Shown one piece after another: positions 1 to 5,741 of a DNA stretch of 15,541 bases. The number at the start of each line of letters is the position of its first letter. Positions within the stretch are counted from its first letter, which is position 1. The translations under genes and the position numbers were made by a program. The DNA lies in contig CAZFYG010000019.1 of the NCBI GenBank assembly GCA_964523375.1, positions 1 to 15,541 on the forward strand, written 5' to 3'. Under the pieces are notes generated by a model. The model saw only the letters and a list, made by a program, of their open reading frames with translations. It did no database searches and had not been told where the DNA came from. The stretch is from CAJQGY01 sp964523375 (GTDB lineage Bacteria > Pseudomonadota > Gammaproteobacteria > Magnimaribacterales > D2472).

Positions 1-948
1 AAATATGACTGGGCATGGCAAAAATATCTTGATGGAAGCGCAAATCACTGGATGCCACAAGAAATAAATATGACGAATGACATTGCATTGTGGAAGTCAG
101 AAGATGGTCTTTCAGACGACGAAAGAACAATTGTGAAAAGAAACCTTGGTTTCTTTTCAACTGCTGACTCGTTGGTTGCTAACAACCTGGTTTTAGCTAT
201 ATACAGACTAATTACTAATCCAGAATGTAGACAATATATTCTAAGACAAAGCTTAGAAGAGGCAATACATACACATGCGTATCAATACTGTATTGAATCT
301 TTAGGTATGGATGAAGGTGAAATATTTAATATGTACAGAGAAATACCTTGTGTTGCTAAGAAAGCATCATGGGGCTTGAAGTATACAAAAGAAATTTCTG
401 ACCCGAACTTCCAAACTGGAACAGTTGAAACCGACAAACAGCTTCTTCGAAACTTGATAGCTTTTTATTGTGTTCTTGAAGGAATATTCTTCTATTGTGG
501 TTTTACACAAATCTTATCTATGGGAAGAAGAAATAAAATGACAGGCACCTCTGAACAATTTCAATATATTTTAAGAGACGAGTCAATGCATGTTAACTTT
601 GGTATTGATGTAATAAATCAAATAAAAATTGAAAACCCTCACCTTTGGGATGAGCAAATGAAGAATGAAGCAGCTCAAATGATCCTAGAAGGAACAGAAC
701 TAGAGATACAATACGCGAGAGATACTATGCCAAGAGGTGTCTTGGGTATGAACGCATCAATGATGGAAGATTATTTAAAATTCATTGCCAATAGAAGACT
801 TACGCAAATTGGTCTCGAGGAAGAGTTTAAAGGCATTACAAACCCTTTCCCATGGATGTCAGAAATAATGGATCTTAGAAAAGAAAAGAATTTCTTTGAA
901 ACTAGAGTAATTGAGTATCAAACGGGTGGTGCCCTCAATTGGGAGTAA
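1..948 (+). CDS. nrdB: Ribonucleoside-diphosphate reductase, class Ia small (beta, R2) subunit; 5'-truncated by window edge
   Basis: This subunit houses the diiron-tyrosyl radical cofactor that starts reduction of ribonucleotides to deoxyribonucleotides in the catalytic subunit NrdA. The frame is open from base 1, giving 315 visible residues, so the true start lies outside; the ATG at 52 is internal. Counting from base 1, the expected metal ligands are D56, E87, H90, E160, E194 and H197. The radical tyrosine is Y94, four residues after H90, so this is a normal Tyr enzyme and not the Phe variant of Chlamydia. Near the C-terminus Y306 sits in a VIEYQTGG context and matches the electron-transfer tyrosine of the flexible tail. 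The final GGALNWE resembles the Pseudomonas-type NrdA-docking tail (GGALSWD) rather than the E. coli one. nrdA is presumably just upstream. The family is certain; the class assignment is strong. Confidence 0.97.
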   Translation, partial: KYDWAWQKYLDGSANHWMPQEINMTNDIALWKSEDGLSDDERTIVKRNLGFFSTADSLVANNLVLAIYRLITNPECRQYILRQSLEEAIHTHAYQYCIESLGMDEGEIFNMYREIPCVAKKASWGLKYTKEISDPNFQTGTVETDKQLLRNLIAFYCVLEGIFFYCGFTQILSMGRRNKMTGTSEQFQYILRDESMHVNFGIDVINQIKIENPHLWDEQMKNEAAQMILEGTELEIQYARDTMPRGVLGMNASMMEDYLKFIANRRLTQIGLEEEFKGITNPFPWMSEIMDLRKEKNFFETRVIEYQTGGALNWE

Positions 949-1589
949 CCAACCAACGAAATAAAAAGCCTCTTTTAAGAGGCTTTTTTCATGAGTGGAT
1001 GTTTTTTGTTTCAATCGGTGCCTGCATACCACTAATAATAAAAAGCTCAAGCTCAATAGAGCTCATGGCTACAATTATTTACTCAATCGGAATCTTTATG
1101 ATGTTTGGTTTCAGTGCTCTTTATCACAGAGTGAACTGGAAACCAAAAGTTTTAGGTTTAATGAGAAGGCTTGATCATTCATCTATATTTATGATGATAG
1201 CTGGCACTTTTACACCAATATGCCTCCTGGTGCTACCTATGGCTACAGGCAAGAATCTATTGATAATAATCTGGGTCATTGCAGGCCTAGGAATTCTTCA
1301 GTCAATAATTTTTACAAATATGCCTCGTCTATTAAGAGCAAGTTTCTATCTTGGTGCAGGGTATTTAGCAATTCCATATATGTCGGTTATGTCTTCTTTT
1401 ATGGGTTATACCAATTTTGCTCTGACAGTTGCTGGTGGCACAATATACTCAGTTGGAGCTATTAGTTATGGTTTTAAATTTCCAGACATTAGTCCAAAAT
1501 ATTTTGGTTTCCATGAATTTTTTCATTTACTAGTCTGCATAGCGGCTATCTTGCACTTTATAGTTATCTACTCAATAGTTGGCTCATAA
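939..1589 (+). CDS. HlyIII/YqfA (PAQR-like) family seven-helix membrane protein
   Basis: This is a predicted inner-membrane protein of the haemolysin-III family (PF03006), related to eukaryotic PAQR receptors; its role in bacteria is unclear and the haemolysin name is historical. From the TTG start at 939 it has 216 residues and about seven hydrophobic segments. Family hallmarks are ALYHRVNW (H63), RRLDHSSIFMMIAGTFTP (D79, H80) and the last-helix histidines in FHEFFHLLVCIAAILHF (H192, H196, H206), the usual metal-site residues. TTG at 939 is chosen because the next in-frame ATG (999) would remove KPLLRGFFHEW, which resembles the conserved KPxLRGxxH start of many bacterial members. GGTGGT at 925-930 is a possible ribosome-binding site. 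The start overlaps the nrdB stop by 10 bases and the 5' coding region contains the terminator hairpin. If ATG 999 is the start, the product is 196 residues. Confidence 0.88.
   Translation: MGVTNQRNKKPLLRGFFHEWMFFVSIGACIPLIIKSSSSIELMATIIYSIGIFMMFGFSALYHRVNWKPKVLGLMRRLDHSSIFMMIAGTFTPICLLVLPMATGKNLLIIIWVIAGLGILQSIIFTNMPRLLRASFYLGAGYLAIPYMSVMSSFMGYTNFALTVAGGTIYSVGAISYGFKFPDISPKYFGFHEFFHLLVCIAAILHFIVIYSIVGS
963..989 (+). terminator. Rho-independent terminator hairpin after nrdB, overlapping the start of the next gene
   Basis: A GC-rich stem GCCTCT-TTTA-AGAGGC (968-983) is extended by A/T pairs and followed by a run of six T, 15 bases after the nrdB stop. It has the textbook shape of an intrinsic terminator. 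The same bases are also in frame with the HlyIII-like gene and would encode its K-K-P-L-L-R-G-F-F segment, so it may act as an attenuator between nrdB and the downstream pair. Termination activity is inferred from structure. Confidence 0.8.
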
Positions 1590-1592
1590 GTT

Positions 1593-2204
1593 ATGAAGTT
1601 ATACTCTAGTGTTTTTGCACCGAGCCCCAGAAAAGTTCTTATCTTTTTAAAAGAAAAAAATATATTGGATATAGAGCTAATTAATTTAGATCTTGCACAA
1701 TTAGAGCACAAAACAGCTGAATATAAAGCAATTGCACCAAACTCCAAGGTTCCTGCACTCATGCTTGATGATGGAACAATAATATTGGAAACTACTGCGA
1801 TATGTAGATATCTAGAATGCCTATATCCGGAACCAAATATGTTTGGAGAGAGTCCTATTGAGATAGCATCTATAGAAATGTGGTATTCCAGGCTTTCATT
1901 TGAATTGATGATGCCACTAATGCATGGCTTCAGGCACACACACCCACATATGAAGAAAATGGAAGACCAAAATGAAGCTTATGGGTTAGCGCAAAGAAAA
2001 ATTGGTATCAAAGCTTTAGAGACATATGACGATATAATATCCACGCGACAGTTTATAGCTGGAGAGAAATTTACCTATGCTGACCTCCAAATGGTTACTT
2101 CGCTTCAATTCCTGGTTCGTTTAAATAAGATTTCCATAGAAGAATATGGAAATCTTAATGATTATGTAGGAGAAGTATCTAGTCGACCAAGCTTCTCTGT
2201 TTAA
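1593..2204 (+). CDS. Glutathione S-transferase-like protein
   Basis: This 203-residue protein resembles cytosolic glutathione S-transferases. The N-terminal thioredoxin-like domain covers about residues 1-78: it begins MKLYSSVFAPSPRKV, has the loop SKVPAL with the cis-proline P54, and then ILETTAICRYL, where E66-T67 fill the place of the glutathione-contacting Glu-Ser pair. The rest is an all-helical C-terminal domain; YADLQMV near residue 165 matches the family's buried Asp N-capping element. The catalytic Ser/Tyr/Cys cannot be named with certainty; S11 is the best positional candidate. It starts 3 bases after the HlyIII-like gene, so the two are probably co-transcribed, and it ends one base from the stop of the opposing dehydrogenase. 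The substrate is unknown. A stringent-starvation (SspA-like) protein is less likely from its N-terminus. Confidence 0.88.
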   Translation: MKLYSSVFAPSPRKVLIFLKEKNILDIELINLDLAQLEHKTAEYKAIAPNSKVPALMLDDGTIILETTAICRYLECLYPEPNMFGESPIEIASIEMWYSRLSFELMMPLMHGFRHTHPHMKKMEDQNEAYGLAQRKIGIKALETYDDIISTRQFIAGEKFTYADLQMVTSLQFLVRLNKISIEEYGNLNDYVGEVSSRPSFSV

Positions 2205-2205
2205 A

Positions 2206-3108
2206 TTATTCTTTGTTTAAAAGCTCAAATATTTTTAGTGTTTGCTCACCACCATTTTGCAGAGCTCTAGCATCGTTCATATCTGAAATATTATCCCAAC
2301 TTGCTGCAATATTTTCAGGAGTCATATCATCCCCAGTTCCAAGAGAAACTCCCATAGTTTCATGGATATATATTCGAGAAAATACCCCTGCCCCAGCTGA
2401 CATCACTGCACCGTTTGGAGCCTGATCACTAGCAAGATACAGAACCGCAGGTGTCACATATTCAGGTTGTAAATTTTTACCAAAGTCTTCAGGAATTAAA
2501 CCCTCGGTCATTCTTGTGTATGCAACAGGTGTTATTGAATTTGAAAAGACATTATATTTTTGCCCTTCAATTTTTAATGTATTCATTAAGCCAACCATAG
2601 CCATTTTTGCTGCGCCGTAGTTTGCTTGACCAAAATTACCAAAAACACCACTTGAAGAGCTAGTAAATATAATTCTTCCATAGCCCTGCTCTCTCATGAT
2701 TGGATAAATAGTATGGGTGCAATTTAAAGTACCTTGAAAGTGAACATCCATAACTAGATTAAAGTCATCCAAGGTAACATTATGAAAACTTTTATCTCGA
2801 AGAATTCCAGCATTATTAACTAAAACATCAATCCTTCCCCACTTAGCCATTACATCTTTAACCATAGATTGAATTGCTGCTAAATCTGTAACGCTAGCTC
2901 CATTTGCTATAGCCTCACCGCCTTCAGAAATAATTTGCTCAACAACTGAGTTTGCAGCATCACTGGTACCACTTCCATCAACGCTTCCCCCAAGATCATT
3001 AACAACAACCTTAGCCCCTCTTCTTGCTAACTCTAAAGCGTGTTGTTTGCCAATACCGCCTCCAGCACCTGTTACTATTGCAACTTGATCATCAAATCTT
3101 ATAGACAT
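2206..3108 (-). CDS. Short-chain dehydrogenase of the multifunctional-enzyme-2 / 17-beta-HSD type 4 kind
   Basis: This is an NAD(P)-dependent oxidoreductase of the classical SDR fold, 300 residues. Visible motifs are the nucleotide-binding TGAGGGIG (13-20), ND at 38-39 at the end of strand 2 favouring NAD, NNAG (98-101), the catalytic serine S151 in a TSSSSG run, and YGAAK (Y164, K168). The start region SIRFDDQVAIVTGAGGGIG and the VVVNDLGG segment resemble the (3R)-hydroxyacyl-CoA dehydrogenase domain of peroxisomal MFE-2, so oxidation of a 3-hydroxyacyl-CoA or a steroid-like alcohol is plausible. It is a stand-alone domain with no hydratase or SCP2 module beside it. The ATG is well supported by AGGAGA six bases upstream. 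It is transcribed alone, divergently from the AlkB-like gene. Confidence 0.92.
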   Translation of the reverse strand: MSIRFDDQVAIVTGAGGGIGKQHALELARRGAKVVVNDLGGSVDGSGTSDAANSVVEQIISEGGEAIANGASVTDLAAIQSMVKDVMAKWGRIDVLVNNAGILRDKSFHNVTLDDFNLVMDVHFQGTLNCTHTIYPIMREQGYGRIIFTSSSSGVFGNFGQANYGAAKMAMVGLMNTLKIEGQKYNVFSNSITPVAYTRMTEGLIPEDFGKNLQPEYVTPAVLYLASDQAPNGAVMSAGAGVFSRIYIHETMGVSLGTGDDMTPENIAASWDNISDMNDARALQNGGEQTLKIFELLNKE

Positions 3109-3114
3109 TTAAAC

Positions 3115-3120
3115 TCTCCT
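3115..3120 (-). promoter_or_regulatory. Strong Shine-Dalgarno of the short-chain dehydrogenase gene
   Basis: AGGAGA lies six bases upstream of the ATG at 3108. It is one of the clearest ribosome-binding sites in the window and fixes the start codon. Confidence 0.85.
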
Positions 3121-3247
3121 AAATATGCAGTTAAAAAATTAACTTCGTTAATACAAAGTATTTTATATTAAAAAATACAATTGATACTATTTTTAAATTA
3201 TTGGATTTGTATATGAAAATAATTTACTCAGGGTTTATTATTGTTAT
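3121..3247. promoter_or_regulatory. Divergent AT-rich promoter region with two neighbouring dyads
   Basis: This spacer separates the divergently transcribed dehydrogenase and AlkB-like genes and must hold promoters for both. Two inverted repeats overlap slightly: ATTAAC-TTC-GTTAAT (3138-3152) and AATAC-AAA-GTATT (3150-3162), with centres 11 bp apart, about one helical turn. On the minus strand TATAAAAT (3167-3160) is a possible -10 element, but I find no well-spaced -35. No clear Shine-Dalgarno precedes the AlkB-like ATG at 3248. The promoter and operator assignment is inference. Confidence 0.4.
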
Positions 3248-3820
3248 ATGCCAAAGTTCCCGAATCTTGAATTAAAAGAGTTTCAACTTGAATCTAAAGA
3301 TTACGATCTTGATAAATGGTTGCAATCTTGCACAGAAGAAACTCATTGGGTTGAGGGGCATATAAAGTTATTCGGCAAAATTCATAAAATCCCCAGACTT
3401 CAGTCCTGGTATGCAGATAAAGGAATTCAATATTCCTACTCAGGCAAAAGCTTGAAGCGAAATGATTGGAATAATACTCTCAGTGAAATTAAAAATGCGA
3501 TAGAGGAGCTATCAGATAAGAATTTTAATTCAGTATTGATGAATTTATATAGAAATGGGAATGATTCTATGGGGCTTCATTCAGATGATGAAAAGGAATT
3601 AGGAGAATTTCCAGTAATAGCATCATTATCATTGGGGGCTCCAAGAAAAATATTTTTTAAGCACAAGTTCAAAAAAATTAACTTTAATATCAATCAAAAC
3701 CATGGAGCAGTTCTGGTTATGAGTGGTGAAACACAGAAATATTGGAAGCACGAAATAAAGAAAGAAAAAAAAATAGTTTTACCTAGAGTAAATTTAACTT
3801 TTAGGAATATAATCTCCTAA
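3248..3820 (+). CDS. AlkB-like 2-oxoglutarate/Fe(II)-dependent dioxygenase
   Basis: This 190-residue protein belongs to the AlkB family, which oxidatively removes alkyl groups from damaged bases in DNA or RNA using Fe(II), oxygen and 2-oxoglutarate. It looks like the ALKBH2/ALKBH3-type subgroup: PRLQSWYADKGIQYSYSG (49-66) corresponds to the substrate-lid/base-binding region. NSVLMNLYRNGNDSMGLHSDDE carries the iron ligands H111 and D113, and H168 in WKHEI is the third ligand. R180 and R186 in LPRVNLTFR match the 2-oxoglutarate-binding arginines. All key residues are present, so the enzyme should be active. It is the first gene of a plus-strand group, 29 bases before the malate dehydrogenase gene. 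The start has only a distant AGGG, so translation may be weak. The nucleic-acid substrate cannot be told from sequence. Confidence 0.93.
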   Translation: MPKFPNLELKEFQLESKDYDLDKWLQSCTEETHWVEGHIKLFGKIHKIPRLQSWYADKGIQYSYSGKSLKRNDWNNTLSEIKNAIEELSDKNFNSVLMNLYRNGNDSMGLHSDDEKELGEFPVIASLSLGAPRKIFFKHKFKKINFNINQNHGAVLVMSGETQKYWKHEIKKEKKIVLPRVNLTFRNIIS

Positions 3821-3849
3821 CTAATTAAAATATTATACGGAATTTAAAA

Positions 3850-4848
3850 ATGAATGAGAGAGTTAAAGTAGTTGTAACGGGTGCTGCAGGTCAAATAGCA
3901 TACTCTTTAATACCTAGACTTGTTGATGGGAAGACCTTTGGCAATAAGAAAGTTGATCTATGTTTAGTTGAGATACCTCAGGTAGTAGATAAGCTTGAAG
4001 GTTTAGTGATGGAGCTTGAAGATTCTTATTTTCCGCACATGGGGGAAGTTACTTATACAGATGACTTTGAAAAAGCTTCGTTGGAAGCTGATTGGTTTTT
4101 GTTGGTTGGAAGTATACCTAGAGGAATTGTTTATGAAGGCAAAAAAATTGAGGAAAGGTCAGACCTTCTCAAAATTAATGGTGGTATTTTCGTAAAACAA
4201 GGCGAGGCGATTGGAAAATTTGGTAAGAAGAATGCAAAAGTTCTTGTGGTGGGTAATCCAGCTAATACTAATGCATTAATTGGTAAAAACTCTGCCAATA
4301 ATGATTCACAGTTATGGATGGCAATGACTATGCTTGATTCCAGCAGAGCAAAATCTGTTATTGCTAAAAAAACGAATAATGATGTAAGTGATGTAAAACA
4401 CATGATCATATGGGGCAACCATAGTCCAACCATGTATCCTGATATTGAAAATTCAATCATTGGAAGCCAAAAGGGTAATGCAGTAATTGATGATAGTAAA
4501 TGGATTGAGGATTCTTTCTTACCTTTAGTTCAACAAAGGGGTAAAGCGGTAATTGATGCTAGAGGCGCATCTTCAGCAACATCTGCTGCAAAAGCCGCTC
4601 TAGATACTGTAATAGCATGTGAAAATCCAACTGAGCAAGGCAATTGCTTTAGTGCAGCAATAGCAAGTGACGGCTCTTACGATGTTCCAGAGGGATTAAT
4701 ATGCGGTTATCCCCTAGTCACACTTGAAGATGGATCGGTTGAAATTAAAAGAGATGTTGTGCTTAGTGATTTTGCTAAAGCAAAATTTCAAGTTTCTATT
4801 GATGAATTGAATTCTGAGAGAGAAGCGGTAAAACACCTACTCAAATAA
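3850..4848 (+). CDS. mdh: Malate dehydrogenase (NAD-dependent, cytosolic/TIGR01759-like type) with enlarged active-site loop
   Basis: This enzyme catalyses reversible oxidation of malate to oxaloacetate in the citric acid cycle, in the cytoplasm. Its 332 residues follow the cytosolic/Thermus-type family: nucleotide-binding VTGAAGQI (9-16), acidic E41 ending strand 2 and selecting NAD, VVGNPANTNAL (133-143), LDSSRA with D163 and R166, and catalytic H191 in IWGNHS. The substrate arginines appear to be R91 (PRG) and R103 (EERSDLL). In the usual family sequence (PRGPGMERKDLL) these arginines are six residues apart; here they are twelve apart, so the mobile loop that closes over the substrate carries about six extra residues. 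The usual R before LD is M161. The gene follows the AlkB-like gene by 29 bases and is followed 2 bases later by an uncharacterised gene. Confidence 0.95.
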   Translation: MNERVKVVVTGAAGQIAYSLIPRLVDGKTFGNKKVDLCLVEIPQVVDKLEGLVMELEDSYFPHMGEVTYTDDFEKASLEADWFLLVGSIPRGIVYEGKKIEERSDLLKINGGIFVKQGEAIGKFGKKNAKVLVVGNPANTNALIGKNSANNDSQLWMAMTMLDSSRAKSVIAKKTNNDVSDVKHMIIWGNHSPTMYPDIENSIIGSQKGNAVIDDSKWIEDSFLPLVQQRGKAVIDARGASSATSAAKAALDTVIACENPTEQGNCFSAAIASDGSYDVPEGLICGYPLVTLEDGSVEIKRDVVLSDFAKAKFQVSIDELNSEREAVKHLLK

Positions 4849-4850
4849 AT

Positions 4851-5297
4851 ATGCAAAAGGATATAGAGAGAATAATCTTAAATATCCTTTCAAATGAGGG
4901 CTGCAGTAAATTACTTATATCCACGAAGAAAGATCTCTCTTCGTTAGTTAAAAAATTAGAAGCAGGCTCTGTAGAAAATATTTCAGTTGTCCCAAATATT
5001 GCCAGTGTTGGCAACCAATATTTTGATATGTTTATTGCATTGGATGACATAGATATTAATGAAACTGATATTGGCACAATAAAAAATTTAATTAGCTCAA
5101 AAATAATAGTATTTACATCCTCTCTAAATCTAATGGATGACACGATGATGAAAATGGGATTACAAAGAGAAATCATTAATGAAAAAATTGGATGCAGATG
5201 TTATTCATACAATCTAGAAACCTATAACAACAAAAGATCCTGGAATAATGCAGATGGTTGGGCTAACCCTGAAAATTTTGATAAGTTTAGATGGTAA
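4851..5297 (+). CDS. Conserved protein of unknown function, C-terminus like DUF6231 proteins
   Basis: This protein has 148 residues and no assigned function. The diagnostic part is the C-terminus (about 120-148): YSYNLETYNNKRSWNN, then WANPENFDKFRW. I recall the same pattern, W-N-N-x3-W-A-N-P-E-N-W/F-x-K/R-Y/F-R-W, ending an uncharacterised gammaproteobacterial family (DUF6231 by memory; the number should be verified). The middle, with FDMFIALDDID around residue 60 and IIVFTSS near 88, alternates predicted strands and helices as in a degenerate Rossmann or methyltransferase-like fold, but no glycine-rich SAM motif is visible. There is no signal peptide. The ATG lies 2 bases after the mdh stop, so translation is probably coupled to mdh. 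Confidence 0.78.
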   Translation: MQKDIERIILNILSNEGCSKLLISTKKDLSSLVKKLEAGSVENISVVPNIASVGNQYFDMFIALDDIDINETDIGTIKNLISSKIIVFTSSLNLMDDTMMKMGLQREIINEKIGCRCYSYNLETYNNKRSWNNADGWANPENFDKFRW

Positions 5298-5360
5298 ATA
5301 TATCTAAAAATAAGACATAAAAATTTATCCGTAAATTAATTTATAGTGTAAGTTGATAGT
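5298..5360 (+). promoter_or_regulatory. AT-rich leader with inverted repeats before the small exported protein gene
   Basis: This 63-base spacer contains AATTTA-TCCG-TAAATT (5322-5337) and an overlapping perfect palindrome TAAATTAATTTA (5332-5343). TATAGT at 5342-5347 could be a -10 element, which would leave only a very short leader before the ATG at 5361. No convincing -35, terminator or Shine-Dalgarno is visible. A separate promoter here is possible but weakly supported. Confidence 0.25.
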
Positions 5361-5741
5361 ATGAAATCACTTAAAATTATTGTAATAATCCTCACATTTT
5401 CTTTAAGTTCAAACATTTATGCTGATGCAACGTCCTGTGGAAGTGGAGAATGTCCTGTTTTAGAAAGAGCAAAAGATGTTGGAGATGCTGCACTTAAAGA
5501 AATGGCTCCTTATATCGGAGCTGCAATCGTTATTGGCTTAGCAGCATCCTCAGGCAGCGCTGCTGATAGCTATATAAATAATATTGATAAAAGCCCTTTT
5601 CAAAGCGGCATTCAGCTATTAGAAGAAGAAAACAAATATACTATAGATGTTTTGACTTTTAAAAATAGTTATTCTTATGATCCATTAAAAAAGAAAAACT
5701 ATTCCCTCAATGTATTGGAAATCAAATATAAGTTTAATTAA
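5361..5741 (+). CDS. Small exported protein of unknown function
   Basis: I do not recognise this 126-residue protein. It begins with a typical signal peptide: K3 and K5, a hydrophobic core IIVIILTFSL, and a likely signal peptidase I site after A21 (NIYA-DAT). The mature form starts with a close cysteine pair, C26-G-S-G-E-C31, which could form a small disulfide loop or bind metal. A charged helix follows, then a glycine/alanine-rich hydrophobic stretch (about 49-68) that could insert in a membrane. The C-terminus has alternating hydrophobic residues and ends YKFN, reminiscent of an outer-membrane beta strand, although one strand alone cannot form a barrel. Codon use matches its neighbours. The stop interlocks with the opposing lysS stop in the shared bases TTAA. 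A periplasmic or envelope location is inferred. Confidence 0.75.
   Translation: MKSLKIIVIILTFSLSSNIYADATSCGSGECPVLERAKDVGDAALKEMAPYIGAAIVIGLAASSGSAADSYINNIDKSPFQSGIQLLEEENKYTIDVLTFKNSYSYDPLKKKNYSLNVLEIKYKFN

Noticed and set aside
859..1056. Minus-strand open frame of 65 codons across the nrdB end
   Set aside because: It is antisense to nrdB and the terminator, its residues resemble no family, and it is a mirror of the real genes.
1220..1465. Alternative plus-strand frame of 81 codons inside the HlyIII-like gene
   Set aside because: The overlapping frame has all the HlyIII family motifs; this one is composition-driven.
1568..1939. Minus-strand frame of 123 codons antisense to the glutathione S-transferase-like gene
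   Set aside because: The sense frame carries the SKVPAL and ETTAI motifs; the antisense frame shows none.
4131..4460. Minus-strand frame of 109 codons antisense to mdh
   Set aside because: It is a shadow of the well-supported malate dehydrogenase with no ribosome site or recognisable product.
4841..5176. Minus-strand hydrophobic frame of 111 codons, superficially a membrane protein
   Set aside because: It is antisense to the conserved unknown gene; hydrophobic antisense frames are expected opposite lysine- and aspartate-rich AT-rich genes.
5332..5343. Perfect palindrome TAAATTAATTTA as a terminator or operator
   Set aside because: It is made only of A and T with no stable stem, and such palindromes are common by chance in this composition. 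I kept it only as a note in the leader.
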